DNA of 64,000 nt from Sambucus nigra. Lineage: Eukaryota > Streptophyta > Magnoliopsida > Dipsacales > Adoxaceae. Positions 10,821 to 23,566 of the stretch are shown here, piece by piece. A model generated the notes under the pieces. That model searched no databases. It was not told the origin of the DNA and was given only the letters and a program-made list of their open reading frames with translations. The DNA is taken from the NCBI GenBank assembly GCA_949130495.1, contig OX422209.1, positions 699,723,257 through 699,787,256 on the forward strand, read 5' to 3'. The first letter of the stretch is position 1. The number at the start of each line of letters is the position of its first letter. The translations under genes were made by a program, and so were the position numbers.

Positions 10821-12710
10821 TCACATTTCTGCCAGAGCCATACGGTACGGTGCGCGTGCTATAGGTCTCGTATCTGGCAATAAGTCTATGACAAAGTCTA
10901 TCTCTCGACTGGGGGGTAGTCCTGGTATCTCCTGAAACACATCGAAATACTCCCTGACAACTGGGATCGAATCTAAAGGAATCATAACCTCCTTAGAGGT
11001 ATCCTCCTCTATGTAGTACAAATGAGCGGTTGAGCCTCCCTCTAGGCGAGGCATTGTCACTACAAACATCTCTTGCCCCAGAATGGCAAAAATAATGCTC
11101 CCACCGAAGCAATCAATCATGGATCTATAATTTGCGAGCCAATCCATACCGATAATCACATCGTGCACATGCATATCTAATACCAACATGTCTGCAGGTA
11201 ATACCAAACTACCAATCTCTACCCCCACTCCCCGACATATAAAGAAAATAAGTGACCCACTCCCCAATGGTGAGTCTACACACGTCACTGTGCTCTCTGC
11301 TATGGCTAACAACCCTAAGGCCTTCGCAAAATGTGTAGCTATAAAACAATGCGTTTCCCCCGTATCAAACAAAACCCGACCCATAGTACCATGGATAGGA
11401 AACATACCCTCAATCGCGGGTGGTGCCTGTGGAGATGCTGCCTGGTGGACGTTACAGACACGTCCATACTGTAACTGCCCCTGCTGCACTGGAGCTGCTG
11501 GAATGGCTGGTAGGGTTGGCACCTGGGCTGGAGCTGGGAGGGCAGGTGGAAAAAGTGGCCTCTGTGGCTCATTACGGGCTCCCTGCTGCTGTGGGGCCCT
11601 GTCGCCCTCTGGGCAATCCTGACGCTTATGGCCATGCTTGCCGCACACAAAACACCGTCCTTTAAAATTACCTCCCCTCTGTCCTTGCTAACCACGGCCC
11701 TGCTGGCCGTTACCTCCACGCCACTGGCCCTGTTGGCCCTGATGTGTACGCTGTTGGCCCTGATGGCCCTGATGCTGACCCTGCTGTCGATGTTGGCCCT
11801 GCTGGCCCTGCCTATAACCCCCATATCCGTGCCTGGAATCACCTGAACGGAATCGCTTAGCAAGGTCCCCCTGATGGGAACTCTGCTCGTGCTGACGAGT
11901 CTGCCCATGAGATGGTGCTCCACTAGCGCCATTACTCCCGGTCCTGCCCTGCTGGCTGGACTCTCCTGCTCTCTTGCTTCCCTGAAGATGGAAGCGATGA
12001 TCCTGGCAATGTAGCAATGCGGCATTGAGTACATCAGTGAAAGTACTCAGGGATAAGTTCCCAATAAGGTGCAGACGGATCCTCCAAGCTAACCCGTCGA
12101 TAAACAACATGATCTTCTTGCCCTCAGTAGGTGCCTCATCTGGCACAATAGTGAGAAGTCTCGTAAACTCCTCCTCATACTCTGCTACAGTAAGATTCTC
12201 CTGCTTCAGGTTCAGTAATTTCCGCCTCATCTCAGTCTGCACTGCGGGTGGAAAGTACTTACGGTCAAACCGCTCCATGAACACCTGAATAGGGATCGTG
12301 TCCCTCTCCTCCAAAGTGGTAGTGGACTCCCACCACTGCAACGCGGCTCCCACCAGTTTAAAGGAAGCCAATAACTGCTTTTGCACATCGGTGAACTCAT
12401 ACATACGGAGATGCCGCTGGATGTCTTTCTTCCATTGGCTAACTGTGACAATATCGGAGCTACCAGAAAACTCAGGGGGATGCGCCTTCTGAAAAGCATC
12501 CCTCACCCTCTCCCATGCAGAGGGAAGTTGTGCTGGTACTGGCGCCACTGCCTGAACCTGGGGTGGATCCTGTTGAATTACCGCTATCGCGGCATTCACC
12601 GCCTGAGCAACAATGGCGGCTACTTCGTTGGCGTTCATAGTACCCTGTGCCGGAGCTGCTGGCTGCTCGGCCTGGGCACGCCTATTCTTCGGAGCACGTC
12701 TCGGAGGCAT
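10821..12710 (-). pseudogene. Tekay gag and protease
   Basis: I place the start at the Met at 12710 (MPPRRAPKNRRAQAEQ); an upstream in-frame Met at 12758 is less likely. The capsid region follows (PF03732 type), including WKKDIQRHLRMYEFTDVQKQ and ALQWWESTT. A Gly/Gln-rich low-complexity linker comes next (rich in QGQ and HQG). The CCHC knuckle CFVCGKHGHKRQDC sits at about 11655. An in-frame TAG at 11688-11690 separates linker and knuckle, and frame is otherwise continuous. The aspartic protease shows VLFDTGETHCF with its catalytic Asp at about 11366. The region then leads into RT with VIDLLPDTRPIARAPYRMA. The protein would form the particle and cleave the polyprotein. Confidence 0.9.
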
Positions 12711-12880
12711 CTGAAACGTGAAAAAGTTTATTAGTCTACAGTTATCATCAAATCTCAAATAGATGAAGACTTAAACGTAAGAGCAGGAATACAACAATCC
12801 TAAAAATAGGGCTCTATAGCAAAAACGTTAAGCTGAAAGCAAAATAAGCCGTACAGATCCTATGGACACTAGAACCTGAT

Positions 12881-12892
12881 GCTCTGATACCA
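12881..12892 (-). other. Tekay primer-binding site, initiator-Met tRNA
   Basis: On the - strand the sequence is TGGTATCAGAGC, two bases inside the 5' LTR end. This matches the usual plant initiator-Met tRNA primer-binding site over 12 bases. Confidence 0.92.
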
Positions 12893-12894
12893 AC

Positions 12895-15809
12895 TGTGAC
12901 ACCCCGACTAATTAAATACCGGGTAGCTACTCCTTTATTAAATTAATACAAAATGCCAAGTTGGTTCAGTTAACAACATCACTGTCGAAAACATTTTAAA
13001 AATTACTAACCACCTAGTATTTAAAAAGGAAAGATGTCAAATTTTAAATTAAGTCTGATTAACATGCAATAAAAGAATAATGGAGGAACAACATAATTCC
13101 ATTCACCATAACTAAGTAATGAAATAACTAACAAATATTAATAAATCCGGAGGAAAACTCCTCACAACAATCCCACAACTGAAATGAATAAAACAAAGTA
13201 TCCTGAATTAATTACATGCCAAATAGTCTGAAAATCTGAAATAGGAAATGACTCTAATGTAAATGGGCGACATGCCCTACAACTGATGAATACTGAATAT
13301 GGAGTCAAGATGAAAGAAGCGTCTACTAGAAAGGCTCTGTAACTTCCACAAACAGCTACAGCTCGTCACCTGAATGAGAATCCTAAGCATGGTGTCCTTG
13401 TGGCTGGGCACCTAAAATGGTTTTTACAAAAGTAGATTTGAAAGCAAACGGGTCGAGCCCAAAAGTTGAGAGTATTTTAAAATAGCAAGTGCTTTAATAA
13501 CATTAAAACAACGAATGCAAAATACATGTTAGGACGTGCACTCACATGAAATACTCACCTCTCGTCTAATTGTGCACCCCTAACGTATAGCACCCATCTA
13601 AGTGATAATTACATCTAACTAAACTGACATGAGTTCTAACCTTTCTACTCGGTTCCCATTTTACATTCTAATGTTATCAATTAAATAGAGGCTTTACATA
13701 CGCTCGGATTCTCAATTAAGCAATACAATTCATTTCAGGTTATCCCTATATATTTTCTCAAAGCGTTTCCATATTTATACACACAATACCACATGAAAGT
13801 TCTCATTAATTAAGTGTATATTATTCACGTCATAAATATACAATACAAGCACCCCGAGACTAAGCTGCGGTGCACACATACTCTGCTATCAATCCCGGTA
13901 CATCACGTACATAAGGATCACGCATTCCGAATCTCTCAGGAATCGTTCTCAGATAACAACAATCACAAACAATGGAGGCGAACACAGTCACATCACATGG
14001 GTCACGCACATACCTATGCTCCCACGATCAATAGACTTATTAACAACCCAATAAGTCCTTCTTTGACCTATGTTCTCGAGATACCAATCTAAATCCCCCG
14101 CGTAGGCAACACAAGGATAGATGGCCCTAAACGAACGCAAACCTCCCGTGATAGCAAGTATGGTAGGTATGTCATACACATAAAATCATATACATATACT
14201 AAGTATGCACACATCTTAGTAATCACCATAATTTATTTGTGGTACACTTCTAATTCTCATACCAACTTATAATGTTACACGATATACATATCTCCGGTTA
14301 ATATAATTATTCAAGCTGTCAATTATTCTCACACCGTAATAGACACTCACGTCCTAATCCATAATTTCCATTTGGTTCAAATCACACTCCTATGTTCTAC
14401 TCCTCATAATATCCCAAATATATCAACTAATCATCAAGGAAGTTTTATCTCTATATTTGAACAAGGTTACGGGACACGCGAAACCAAAACAGGCCAAAAA
14501 GCCTAAACTGTCAGCTTGTTAGAAGTCTCGTTCGAACGAGGCTGTTCGAACGAGAGTTCATTCGAACGAAGTGGGATTTCTAACGAGATCTCGTTCGAAT
14601 GACAGGCGTCGAACGAACATCCCCCTCGTTAGAAGTCAAAGGTCAACTCGTTAGAAGCTCGAACGACCTGGGTAGGTCTTCTAACGAGAGACCAGTTTCG
14701 AGCCCAGATTTCCTTTTTTCGTTTTTCCATCTTTTCTTCACATCTAATCCCACATAAAAATCGTCCCAACATTATTTTAAGGTTTCTAATCCATACCAAA
14801 CAATCGTAGGTCATAATTAAACAATTATCTAGGGTCAAATCTTCCTAAACATCATCAAATCATTAATTCCCCTCATTTATCCCTAAATCCCATGAACATG
14901 AACCCTAAAATTTTAAAGTCACCAGTGGGTATAATTAAATCCGTTTTTGTTTCATACCAGATATATTATCATCAGAATAATCACCTAAATGCAATTCTAC
15001 ATGCAATTCCTCATCAAAAAGTAAGTTCCAATTCCAATTTAAATGGGTTTTTTATCAATCTCCCAACAACAATGAAATTTCAGAAATGTCTAAGCATGGA
15101 GAAAACATTCAATGCTATTAACAAAATTTAAACCACTTGCCTTATGTCTTTCTCTGATTTTGATGTTGAATTGATGAATTATTCTCTCTCTCTCTGCAGT
15201 ATTTCTCCTCTCTTTTCTCTCTACAAGCTCTTCTTCTCCAAGGTGACAATGGTGGCTAGGGTTTGCCTTAGGAAACTCTTGGAACTAATTCTAATAACCC
15301 CCGTAGCCCATTAGGTCATAAGGTGTAGTTAGTGGGTTTAGTGGGTAATTACCAAATCAGATTTTTATTTCCTAATTTTCGTTGGTTTTAATTCCCAAAA
15401 ATCTAAAATTACCAAACTACCCTTTTACATTGCCGGTATGGCCTAAAAATGCCCCGAGACCCAAACTAAACCCCCGGCTAGTGTTTTCTGACTATTTCGA
15501 CCCTTCCGGACGCGTTGGCGCACTCAAAATGACCATACGGTTAATAGAATAAAATTCACTTTTTAATTAAAATAATTATATTCCTGACGCGACTGTCACA
15601 CGCGTCTCAACAAAATTTCTAAATTACCGTATTTCTATCTCACGACAAATTTCATAGTTCAATATTCATATATATAGTCATATATACACATTATAATCAA
15701 ATACCAACTCACATCTCGTTAGTATTTTATCCGGATTAATTTCCAAATTAATTCACATTAAATTTAATCAATCCCAAAAATAAATATCACGAAAATACGG
15801 GGTATTACA
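12895..15809 (-). repeat. Tekay 5' LTR (2915 bp)
   Basis: This LTR pairs with 5092-8035. For the element on the - strand it is the promoter-bearing copy. A TATA-like TATAAATATGG on the - strand lies near 13771-13781; its use as the promoter is only inferred. The TTCGAA palindrome cluster at 14515-14690 is shorter than in the other LTR. Confidence 0.92.
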
Positions 15810-16227
15810 AACAACTAGCGAAACACCTTATATGCTTTCGTTTGGGACAAAAGCCATGGCACCAGCCGAGATAGGGATACTAACTCACAGAGTGATGAAA
15901 TTTAATTCTCCCAAGAGTGACATGGTGAGAAGATTGGAATTGGACATGATGGAAGAAGTTCGAGACGATGCCGATCTCAGAAATGCTGCATATTAACAAA
16001 GGACTGCTCACTTTTACAACAAAAAGGTCAAGCCGACCAACTTAAAAGAAGGGGACTACATCTCCAAGAAATTCATCCAAAAGGGCAACAAGCTTGAAGC
16101 CAATTGGCATGGTGCATATCGTATTTTAGAGGTAATCCGATCGGGGACCTTTTGGCTAGAAACACTTGATGCGGAAGAATTCAAGAACCCTTAGAACATC
16201 AATCACCTCTGCAAATATTATCAATGA
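15810..16227 (+). pseudogene. Tat-1 integrase C-terminal part
   Basis: After the AACAA duplication the Tat-1 integrase resumes as ETPYMLSFGTKAMAPAEIG, followed by HRVMKFNSPKSDMVRRLELD. It ends NINHLCKYYQ with a TGA at 16225. The Tat-2 counterpart (34968-35471) aligns along the whole stretch, down to the shared KYYQ end. Stops near 15995 and 16192 interrupt it. This confirms that 5092-15809 is one inserted block. Confidence 0.85.
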
Positions 16228-17023
16228 ATAAAGGCATTGGCATATTGTATTTCTTTTTACTTTATGTTCAATAAAAAATTATTTCAATCTTAATGAAATA
16301 TCTTGATTTTAGTTTCCCAATTTTTTTTCCGATGTTTTTTCTAAGTACGGCAATATACATCCCCCCAGAAAGAACAAGAAAAATGTCTCTTGGTCTTTAT
16401 CCCTTGACGATCAACAACACTTATCAAATTCGAAATGCACCAACAACTTAATACACAGTCGTGTCTTTCCCGACCAAGTTATTACTTTATGTATGACTTC
16501 GTATTAACAAGTCACGTACAAGAAGTCAATGAATCTCCATATATTAACCCAAGAAGCTTTACTCGATCAAGTTAAACACATGAATATTCACATATATTCC
16601 TAACACACTTGTTCGCCACTAATAACTTACTTCATTTATGACTTTGTCTTTGATAGGTCAAGAACAATAAGTCCGTAAAACTTCGTATACAACTCAAAAA
16701 GTTAAAAACAAGTTTGACCCAAATAGGTTAAACACAGGAAAATATGTATACATTCCTAAATACATGAATACACACATACGTTCCTCTACACTTTGTCCCC
16801 ATTGATAACTGATGCTAAACTTGGAGCAACAAAACTATTTATAGTTTCATCTAAGTGCATTGGTAGAATCTAAGACCCTACAATCACAATTTGATAATTT
16901 ATCATCAAGCAAAATAATTTAGTCAACTAACTGATTTACTAATCACAAGTTGACTACAAGAACATATATTTTTATTCAACTACTAAAGATATTACATTCA
17001 AGATCAAGTAAAACATAAGAAAA
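16228..17023 (+). other. Tat-1 spacer between pol and the antisense gene
   Basis: No coding frame is supported. It occupies the same place as the repeat-bearing spacer of Tat-2 (33843-34967). Repeated short phrases built on GACCAA, AAGTCA and CCAA hint at a decayed version of that spacer, but no clear period remains. Confidence 0.5.
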
Positions 17024-20000
17024 TTATTCGGCTGGACGTTTCCCTTGTGCTTTGGTCATTTCAGAAGAGGTTTGTGGTACTCTCTCCATCCCAACATGAG
17101 GGTCATCCAGGGTATAGGGGAAATTTATGTAGTTAAAATCCCTCAGCATTTTCCTATTACTGCTGCTCGGCCTATTGATCAGATGAGGAGGACAAACTAT
17201 TTCGTGCGTATAGTGAAGACCATAATGTCCCAGATATTTAGTGATTAAACATTGAGGAATGGCATCAGGAGGAACCATGATCTGTCTAACTTAAATGGAG
17301 GTTTGTCACAATGTAGGAAATCGGGTTCATTCCAATACCATAACTCACTATTTTGGTTATATTTTAGTAAAGTAAGCAAGTTGGTCCATCCCCATCTGTA
17401 AGCTTCATGGTGACTCTGTGCGAGATGATCATCTACATGGCTAATGGCCTTGTTATAACCTTCCATCCAAACCTCCCTGGGTTACTTGTGAAAGTGAAAG
17501 GTTAACCTCTCAACCTGATGTTGAAGTTTCTTCAGGAAATCACTTTTGATTTTCAACTAGACGGATTGATCGACGATAGCTTTGTCCTTAGCTGGAAGCT
17601 AGACAGACAAGTTAGCAATGACCTGACTCTTTTCTTTCAATTAGGTTGTTTGGTCAGCTAGAGTTTTTCTAGTTCTTTCCTCATCCAAAGTTGATCGGAT
17701 AGCCCTCTGTTTCTTAGAAGTTTGTCCAGGTTTATTTTTTACAGTGCTTCAAGATCTTCTACTAACCTGGCATTCTCAGTTTCCAATAAAGAAGCACCAT
17801 TATCAGCACCACCGACGGACGATTTGTTGAGGCTGTGTAGCTCATCTATGTGTCAATTATTTTCCTCTTCAAGGAGTTTGCCTACTTCCCGAGCTTCTTC
17901 AACTTCTCGTTTCATTAAGAACTCATTCATTCTATTCATGGAGGCATATTCTTCAAGTTTATTGTCAAAACTAGGATCCTCACTTAGTATTTTATACTTG
18001 GCTAGATAGTTTGCATGGAGCAAAGCCAAAGAAAATTTGTGGTCTTCTTACAAATCTTCAATCATCTCATAATATGCAACATTATTTGCTATTTCCCCGT
18101 TCAAAATTAATGATTATGAATGTATGATTCCTTAACTTGGTCAGACACATCAGGACCAAGCAATTCGATTAAGTCTTCTTCAGATAAAGGAACATGTTGA
18201 ATTCAGGAGAAACTATAGCTATTTTCATAGCATCAAATTGAAAATTACAAAAATAAGAATACACAGATGATTACTGAGCCAATAGAATATAGGGTGTGTG
18301 ACTTCATGAAGATAATACAACTAAGCAAGAAGGCTTAAGTATAGTAAATGAAACGCAATTAGTAAAAAGGAAATGTTTTCATTAAAAACCAAGCGGTGCT
18401 ATAGAACAATGATCCTATTGCAAGGCAAAAGAACAAAAGGAAAATAAGCAACAAAGGAGTTAAACCTTCTCCTTATCCTAAACATTAACTTTAGAAGGCA
18501 TCTCAACAAAAGGGATAGCTTCATTAATTGGCATTAAGGCAGACTCAACAAGCTGAATGGAAGATTCTCAAGATCTATCATCATCATTAAATTCATCCTC
18601 CAAGTTTAGAGGAGTGCCTGGATCATGCCTCTGTAATAGCTCAGAGTATTCAGTAGTGCTGACTTTTTTGAGTTCCTCCGACCAACCATCCTTAAATGAT
18701 TTCTTCCTGATATACTCAATCTATGAAGAGGCAACCAATAATTCTTTGTCCCAACCTTTGTTAAATGAATCTTCCTTTATTTTCTTATTTTTGGCCTTTT
18801 CTGCAACCAGGTCAACAGTCAAACCTATTGTCTTCTCCTCGATAGACTTGAGAAGGGTTTGATTTTCCACCAACTTGTTCTCGGCCACCTTGAGAATATC
18901 CTCAGCAGCAGTTAGACTAGTCTTAGTAGGCTTTGATTTCCCCTCAGTAGTAGTGGTGTTATCATTGGCCTTTTGTAATTTTTCTTCCCAAAACTTTTGC
19001 TTGGACTCCAATGCTTGTTTTGAAGTCTCAAAAGATTGCCTTAAACCTTCAAAGGCCTCTTCCACATCTCTTCGAGAAGAACGCAGTTGATCGTCCTTCA
19101 CCGTCATATAGTTGAAATTGACTAAAAACTACACAAAGGAAAAATGTCAGATTAAAAGAAGAGAAATAAGACAGTAAGGACAAGTGATAAAGGGAAAAGA
19201 ATTACCGAAGCCAAACTCTGGCAAGAATTTTTTTCCAACTTTAATCGTGGGAAGGAAACAACAGTTGCCATATCAGCAAGGTGAGTACCATATTTTGTCA
19301 ATTTCCTATTTAAACAAGGATTAATAGCTATAGAGGATGACCCAACAGTAGCTATGTCAGCTTAAATTTTCTCGACTAACTCTTGTTGATCGACAGTATT
19401 TTTCTCAGTCTGTTTCTTAGAAAGACCTTTTCTTAATTTCATATATTGAGGTGCAGCAGTATCAATTTCCTCAGTAGTAATGACCTGAGGTACTTTTTAA
19501 ATAATTTTGGACGACTTCTCCGTCACAGTGGACTTCTTGGCATTAACAACCTTGACAATTTTTTCTATAGCCCTCTTGGCAGTAGGAGATAAATCTCCAG
19601 TCATTAAATCAGGAATTTTCCTCTTACCCATACTTGCTACAAGTGAAGTAGGGATAACCGAGATGTCCAATGATTCAAAAGAAGAATAAGTACCTAAATC
19701 CTTTTCAACTCCTGCTGACCCCACAACCGAAGAAGTTGGAGTTAGTTCTTCTTCTAAATTTATGGGGATTGAAGGTGTTGTAACAGTTGGTCTAGAAATA
19801 AAATAAGTAATCAAGCTTCTATATTGAAGTAAGTAGGAGGCTGCTCTAGGGTGCTCCTCGCCAATCCTTTGATGGATGATCCATAAAAATTTTAGCTTTT
19901 GAAGATTGACGTCACCTTCTTTAGGAAACTTCTTCTTACTCTCAAATGTAGAAAACATGACAAGAAACATTGGTCAACATATTCTCAAACCGTTCGTTAG

Positions 20001-20544
20001 GAAGAAAAAAAATACAGTAATCATGATCAGTAACTTATGACATGCCCTACTTGAGGGCACTTGGGCCCATTATACACTTCCCCTCTTCGAAGAGGGTCAT
20101 ATTGCTAGTTCTTTTGAATTACCCCATAGTCGAAGTAGTCTTTATTAGAATCTGGTAAACTGGCTACTAAGGCTCTTTTGACAAACCTAGTTTTCAAGTA
20201 ATAGGTGTTGTCACTAGTAACCCTTTTGTAGCAAAACATCAACTCAGGGATACCAATATGGGTTCTGTACATTTAGTTAAGCCTATGGATCCCATTCACT
20301 ATTCTCCATGTATTAAGGGCTACTATAGCAGGGATACCATCAAAATACTAACAGAACTTGAGAAAGAAACGATTGGGGGAAAGGTAATTCCACATTCAAC
20401 TATGAATAGTGAGGGAATCCAGTGACCCTCTAGTAGTGATAAAATATCAACTAGTGGTATATGCATTTCTAATTCTACCTAATCAGGGATGTTTCTTTCC
20501 TTCCTAAATTCATTAAAAGAATCCCCATGAACAATGTACACCAT
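17024..20544 (-). pseudogene. Decayed Tat-1 copy of the antisense multi-exon gene
   Basis: The whole domain order of the Tat-2 antisense gene is recognisable. Exon 1 starts MVYIVHGDSFNEFRKERNIP at 20544, with LLEGHWIPSLFIVECG and YYLKTRFVKRALVASLPDSN. Exon 2 (about 19370-19970) has EGDVNLQKLKFLWIIHQRIG and ASYLLQYRSL. Exon 3 (about 18480-19107) is coiled coil with EDSFNKGWDK and SFKDGWSEELKK. Exon 4 has LSEEDLIELLGPDVSDQV near 18170-18200, a coiled coil at about 17500-18070, then EGYNKAISHVDDHLAQSHHE, YRWGWTNLL, and the C-terminus ITKYLGHYGL ending at 17024. Frameshifts (for example near 17260) and stops kill it. The intron 1 acceptor AG also looks mutated. Function is unknown. Confidence 0.75.
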
Positions 20545-20662
20545 GATTACAATAAAGAAAGAAATCAAAAAGAGTGGGAAGAAGAAAGCTTATAGAGAAA
20601 ATGGTGGCAAAAGCAAGGTTGAACATAGGGATGAAAATTTAACCCGACCTAAAGGAGCCCCA

Positions 20663-23334
20663 TGATAACTGTTAAGTTGTGTGTCCCTTCTCGTGAATGG
20701 AGTTGGAATGTCATTGCAGACGAACTTCGAGTATCAAAATTTCCTGAATCACCTACAAAACTTATTAAAAATTCAGTATCATGGTAAGTACGGGTATCAA
20801 TCCAGTTTCAAGTGTTGAAACTGTTATCGTGAAAACTTGCTACTTCAATTTTTATAAAGATAATATTTTTGTGTGGTTTTATTTTTTTTAAATTTTTTTA
20901 TTTTTATATTTAAAAACAATTTTCAAGGGTGGAAACAAATATTTTTTTTTTTTGCAATTAAAATGATTACGAAAAATAAAAAAGATAATCTAGTTTAAAA
21001 TTTATGAGAGGGAACAAGAGGTGGGATTACACTGCGTAGTCAATTTAATTTAATGTCCTAATTATTCATTTGATATGTTAGAAATAATATTGAATTTAAG
21101 ATTTAACTCTCGTTATAATCCTAAGTCCAACATCAAATTTTTTTAGCAATTAAATCCGGAATTGTTGAATTTGCACACAAAGAATTAATATTTGAATTAA
21201 GAATAAGACCTATCTCTAAGTAAAATCCAAAATCAAATATCAATTTTTATCATTAATTTATTAACTCTCGTCACATAAATTAATGTGTGAATTGTTTTTC
21301 TGATTTAATTAGCCTAGAACATATCATTAAAAATTTAGTTCATTAAATAACTAAACACGCGCGTTTCATCCCACCCCTTGAATAGGGTGTTTAGTCAGAC
21401 ATAATTAGAATTTTAGCTCAAATACTATCAACAACCAATAAATTAAAGAGAAAATAAAGAGATACAATACATATTAATTTCTTGTGTCAACTTTGCATGA
21501 ACACGCGTCCAAAAATCGTCACAAAAAGTGACTGGATTACAAAACTAAAAATAAAAAATGAACCTACAAATTTTTTGTAATCCTAAACTATATTTTTTTT
21601 CTTTTTTCGGACTAGTTTTTGTACTCTCTACGGTCTCTTTTTCTTTCTTTTTGATGTCTCTCGTTGCTTCTCTCTCTTTCTTCCTCCCTCCAGATATGAG
21701 ACCCTCTACCCTTAAATAGCAGGTGGCCAAGATTGGGATTGGTTGGTGCTTTGGCATGTATGGGTTTGTCAGGTGGTCTAGCGTGTTTTTTTTTTGGAGA
21801 TATGGCTGGTGTTTTTTTTATTATTCATTTGGTTCTTGATTTTTGGGTTTTGACAGGCGAAAGAAATCGTGGCTTTGGTTTATGGAGAAATGGGAAATGG
21901 GATTGGTTTTTGTTTGGCTTTGTTAACAAGTACGATTTTGGTTTTGGGAATGGGAATTGGGTCAGATCGAACTGGGTCGGATGAGATGGGAGGTCGGGTT
22001 GTTGGTGTTTTGGACACGGGTGGATACGAGTTGGCGAGTTTGGACAATGGGTCAGGTTGGTGGACGGGCTGGTGGTTGAAGGTGGACTAGGATCCGGAAT
22101 AGGGGATGTCGAGGGGAAGTCGTGGTTAGTTAAGAATCGGGTTGGTTACGGGTTGGAGCGAAGTTCGGGTTGAAGGGGGCAAGGTCGCGCCATGGTCGGG
22201 TTTTGCAGGTATCAGGTGTGAGTGGGGATTTGGAACGGGGATGGAAGCAGGGGAAGAGAGAGGAGAGAGGAGGTTGGGCCGAGGGCTGAATCGGGGTAGA
22301 GGTTGGATTGCGGGTTGTTGTTGGATCACCGCCGGGGCAAGCAGGTTGGGGAGTTAGGAGGTCGCCGAAAGATGGGTTTGGTTTGGATAGCTGGTAAGGG
22401 GCTGTGCGGGTTAGGGAGTTGGGTAGAGACTCTGACTTGGGTTATGGGTAAGGTGGGTTGAGGATAGGAGATTGTTTGTGTGTGGGTATTTTAATAGAGG
22501 AATAGAGAGAGAGTATGAAGGTGGGTTTTGTTTGGGTGTGTTGAGGTTTTGTGGTGAGGAGAGAGGAGAGAGAAAGGTATTGGTGTGAGGTTATAGAAGA
22601 AGGGTGTGGGGTTAGTGTGTAGGTGGGTGTATGGGAATGTGGGTGAGGGTGAGTAAATGAGTTTGGGTGTATGTATGGCATAGGGTATTTAGGGTGTGAG
22701 GGGTTGTGTGTGTGTTTATTTTGTGAGCCTAAAAAACTATCTAACAGAAACTAATAAAACTAAAAATTAAATCCTAAAAAATAAAAAAATAAAAACTAAA
22801 AATAAAAACTGAAATAAAATAAAAACTCAAGTCCTAATAACAATAACCTAATAAAAGTAAAAAAAAAAAAAATCCTAAAACTTAAAAATAAAAACTAAAG
22901 ACCTACAAAAATGTAAATCCAAATAAAACTAAAAAATAAATGAATTGCTAAAAAAACCAACCCTAATAAAAAAAAAACTAAAAACTAAAAAAATAAATAA
23001 AATAACATTAAATAAAAAGAAATAAAAAATAAATCCTAAAAATAAAAACGATTCAAACTAAAAAATAAAAATATAAAAAAAATATGAAAGGGAACATATT
23101 AAACACACATGGCTAGGGACATAGTTTAGGCTAGGTTAGGATAGGCTAGGGTTACGGGATTGGTAATTAACTCCATAATCCCTACAATTGCCTTGAAATA
23201 CGCGTTTGAACACCGCAACGTGCATTCGACCTACAAAATAGACAATAAAGCGCATAAGACCCAAATTGCCGAGAATTAACAACTAAAATACGTCTATTAG
23301 GGGGTATAAAATGTACAGTTTTGGGTGCTTATCA
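20663..23334 (-). mobile_element. LTR-like block (solo LTR candidate) inside the hAT element
   Basis: The + strand begins TGATAACTGTT and ends GGTGCTTATCA, a TG...CA block with TGATAA/TTATCA inverted ends. It lies between hAT sequences that read GC-rich on both sides. Read on the - strand it starts TGATAAGCACCCAAAACTG, a start I associate with Tat/Athila-type gypsy LTRs. The flanking pentamers CCCCA and TCCCG match at three of five bases, so the target duplication is only suggestive. Inside are a pyrimidine-rich tract (about 21580-21700), a G/T-rich stretch (21730-22730) and an A-rich stretch (22735-23090). No coding sequence is supported. Confidence 0.5.
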
Positions 23335-23521
23335 TCCCGCCCCGCCACGACCCCAATGGGGTGGGTTTTAAAACCCGATTAATGAATTAGGAGTGGGTAT
23401 GAGTTTAAAAAAATATTTATTAAATTGGGCGGGTTAGGAGCCAAGTTAAATAAAACTGCCCCAACCCGTATAACTTATGCCTACATAATCACCCTTTATA
23501 TGTATGTTAATTAAAATTAAA

Positions 23522-23522
<1 letters not shown>

Positions 23523-23560
<38 letters not shown>
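23523..23560. repeat. (CA)19 microsatellite
   Basis: A perfect CA dinucleotide run of 38 bp lies directly at the left edge of the Tekay-type solo LTR. The right flank of that LTR resumes with ACACATACACAC, so the LTR was inserted into the microsatellite. Confidence 0.97.

Positions 23561-23566
<6 letters not shown>

Larger units (their letters stand above)
5092..15809 (-). mobile_element. Tekay/Del-type Ty3/gypsy chromovirus, complete structure but defective coding
   Basis: Long LTRs (5092-8035 and 12895-15809) with ends TGTAATACCCC...GGGGTGTCACA, read on the - strand, flank gag, protease, RT, RNase H, integrase and a chromodomain. A perfect 5-bp target duplication AACAA lies at 5087-5091 and 15810-15814, inside the Tat-1 integrase. 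The initiator-Met primer-binding site and the polypurine tract are both in place. The LTRs are nearly identical, with scattered substitutions and a few small indels, so the insertion is recent compared with Tat-1. Coding is broken by about six stops and one frameshift. The chromodomain and the 2.9-kb LTRs point to the Tekay/Del clade. Confidence 0.93.

Noticed and set aside
11188..11846. Several open frames on the + strand opposite the Tekay gag
   Set aside because: They are antisense shadows of the biased Gly/Gln-rich gag and protease codons.
12881..12892. tRNA gene because of the initiator-Met tRNA match
   Set aside because: Only the 12-base 3' tRNA complement is present next to an LTR; it is a primer-binding site.
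22126..22681. Pro/Thr/His-rich frames on both strands in the G/T-rich stretch
   Set aside because: Low-complexity sequence within the LTR-like block; composition alone keeps the frames open.
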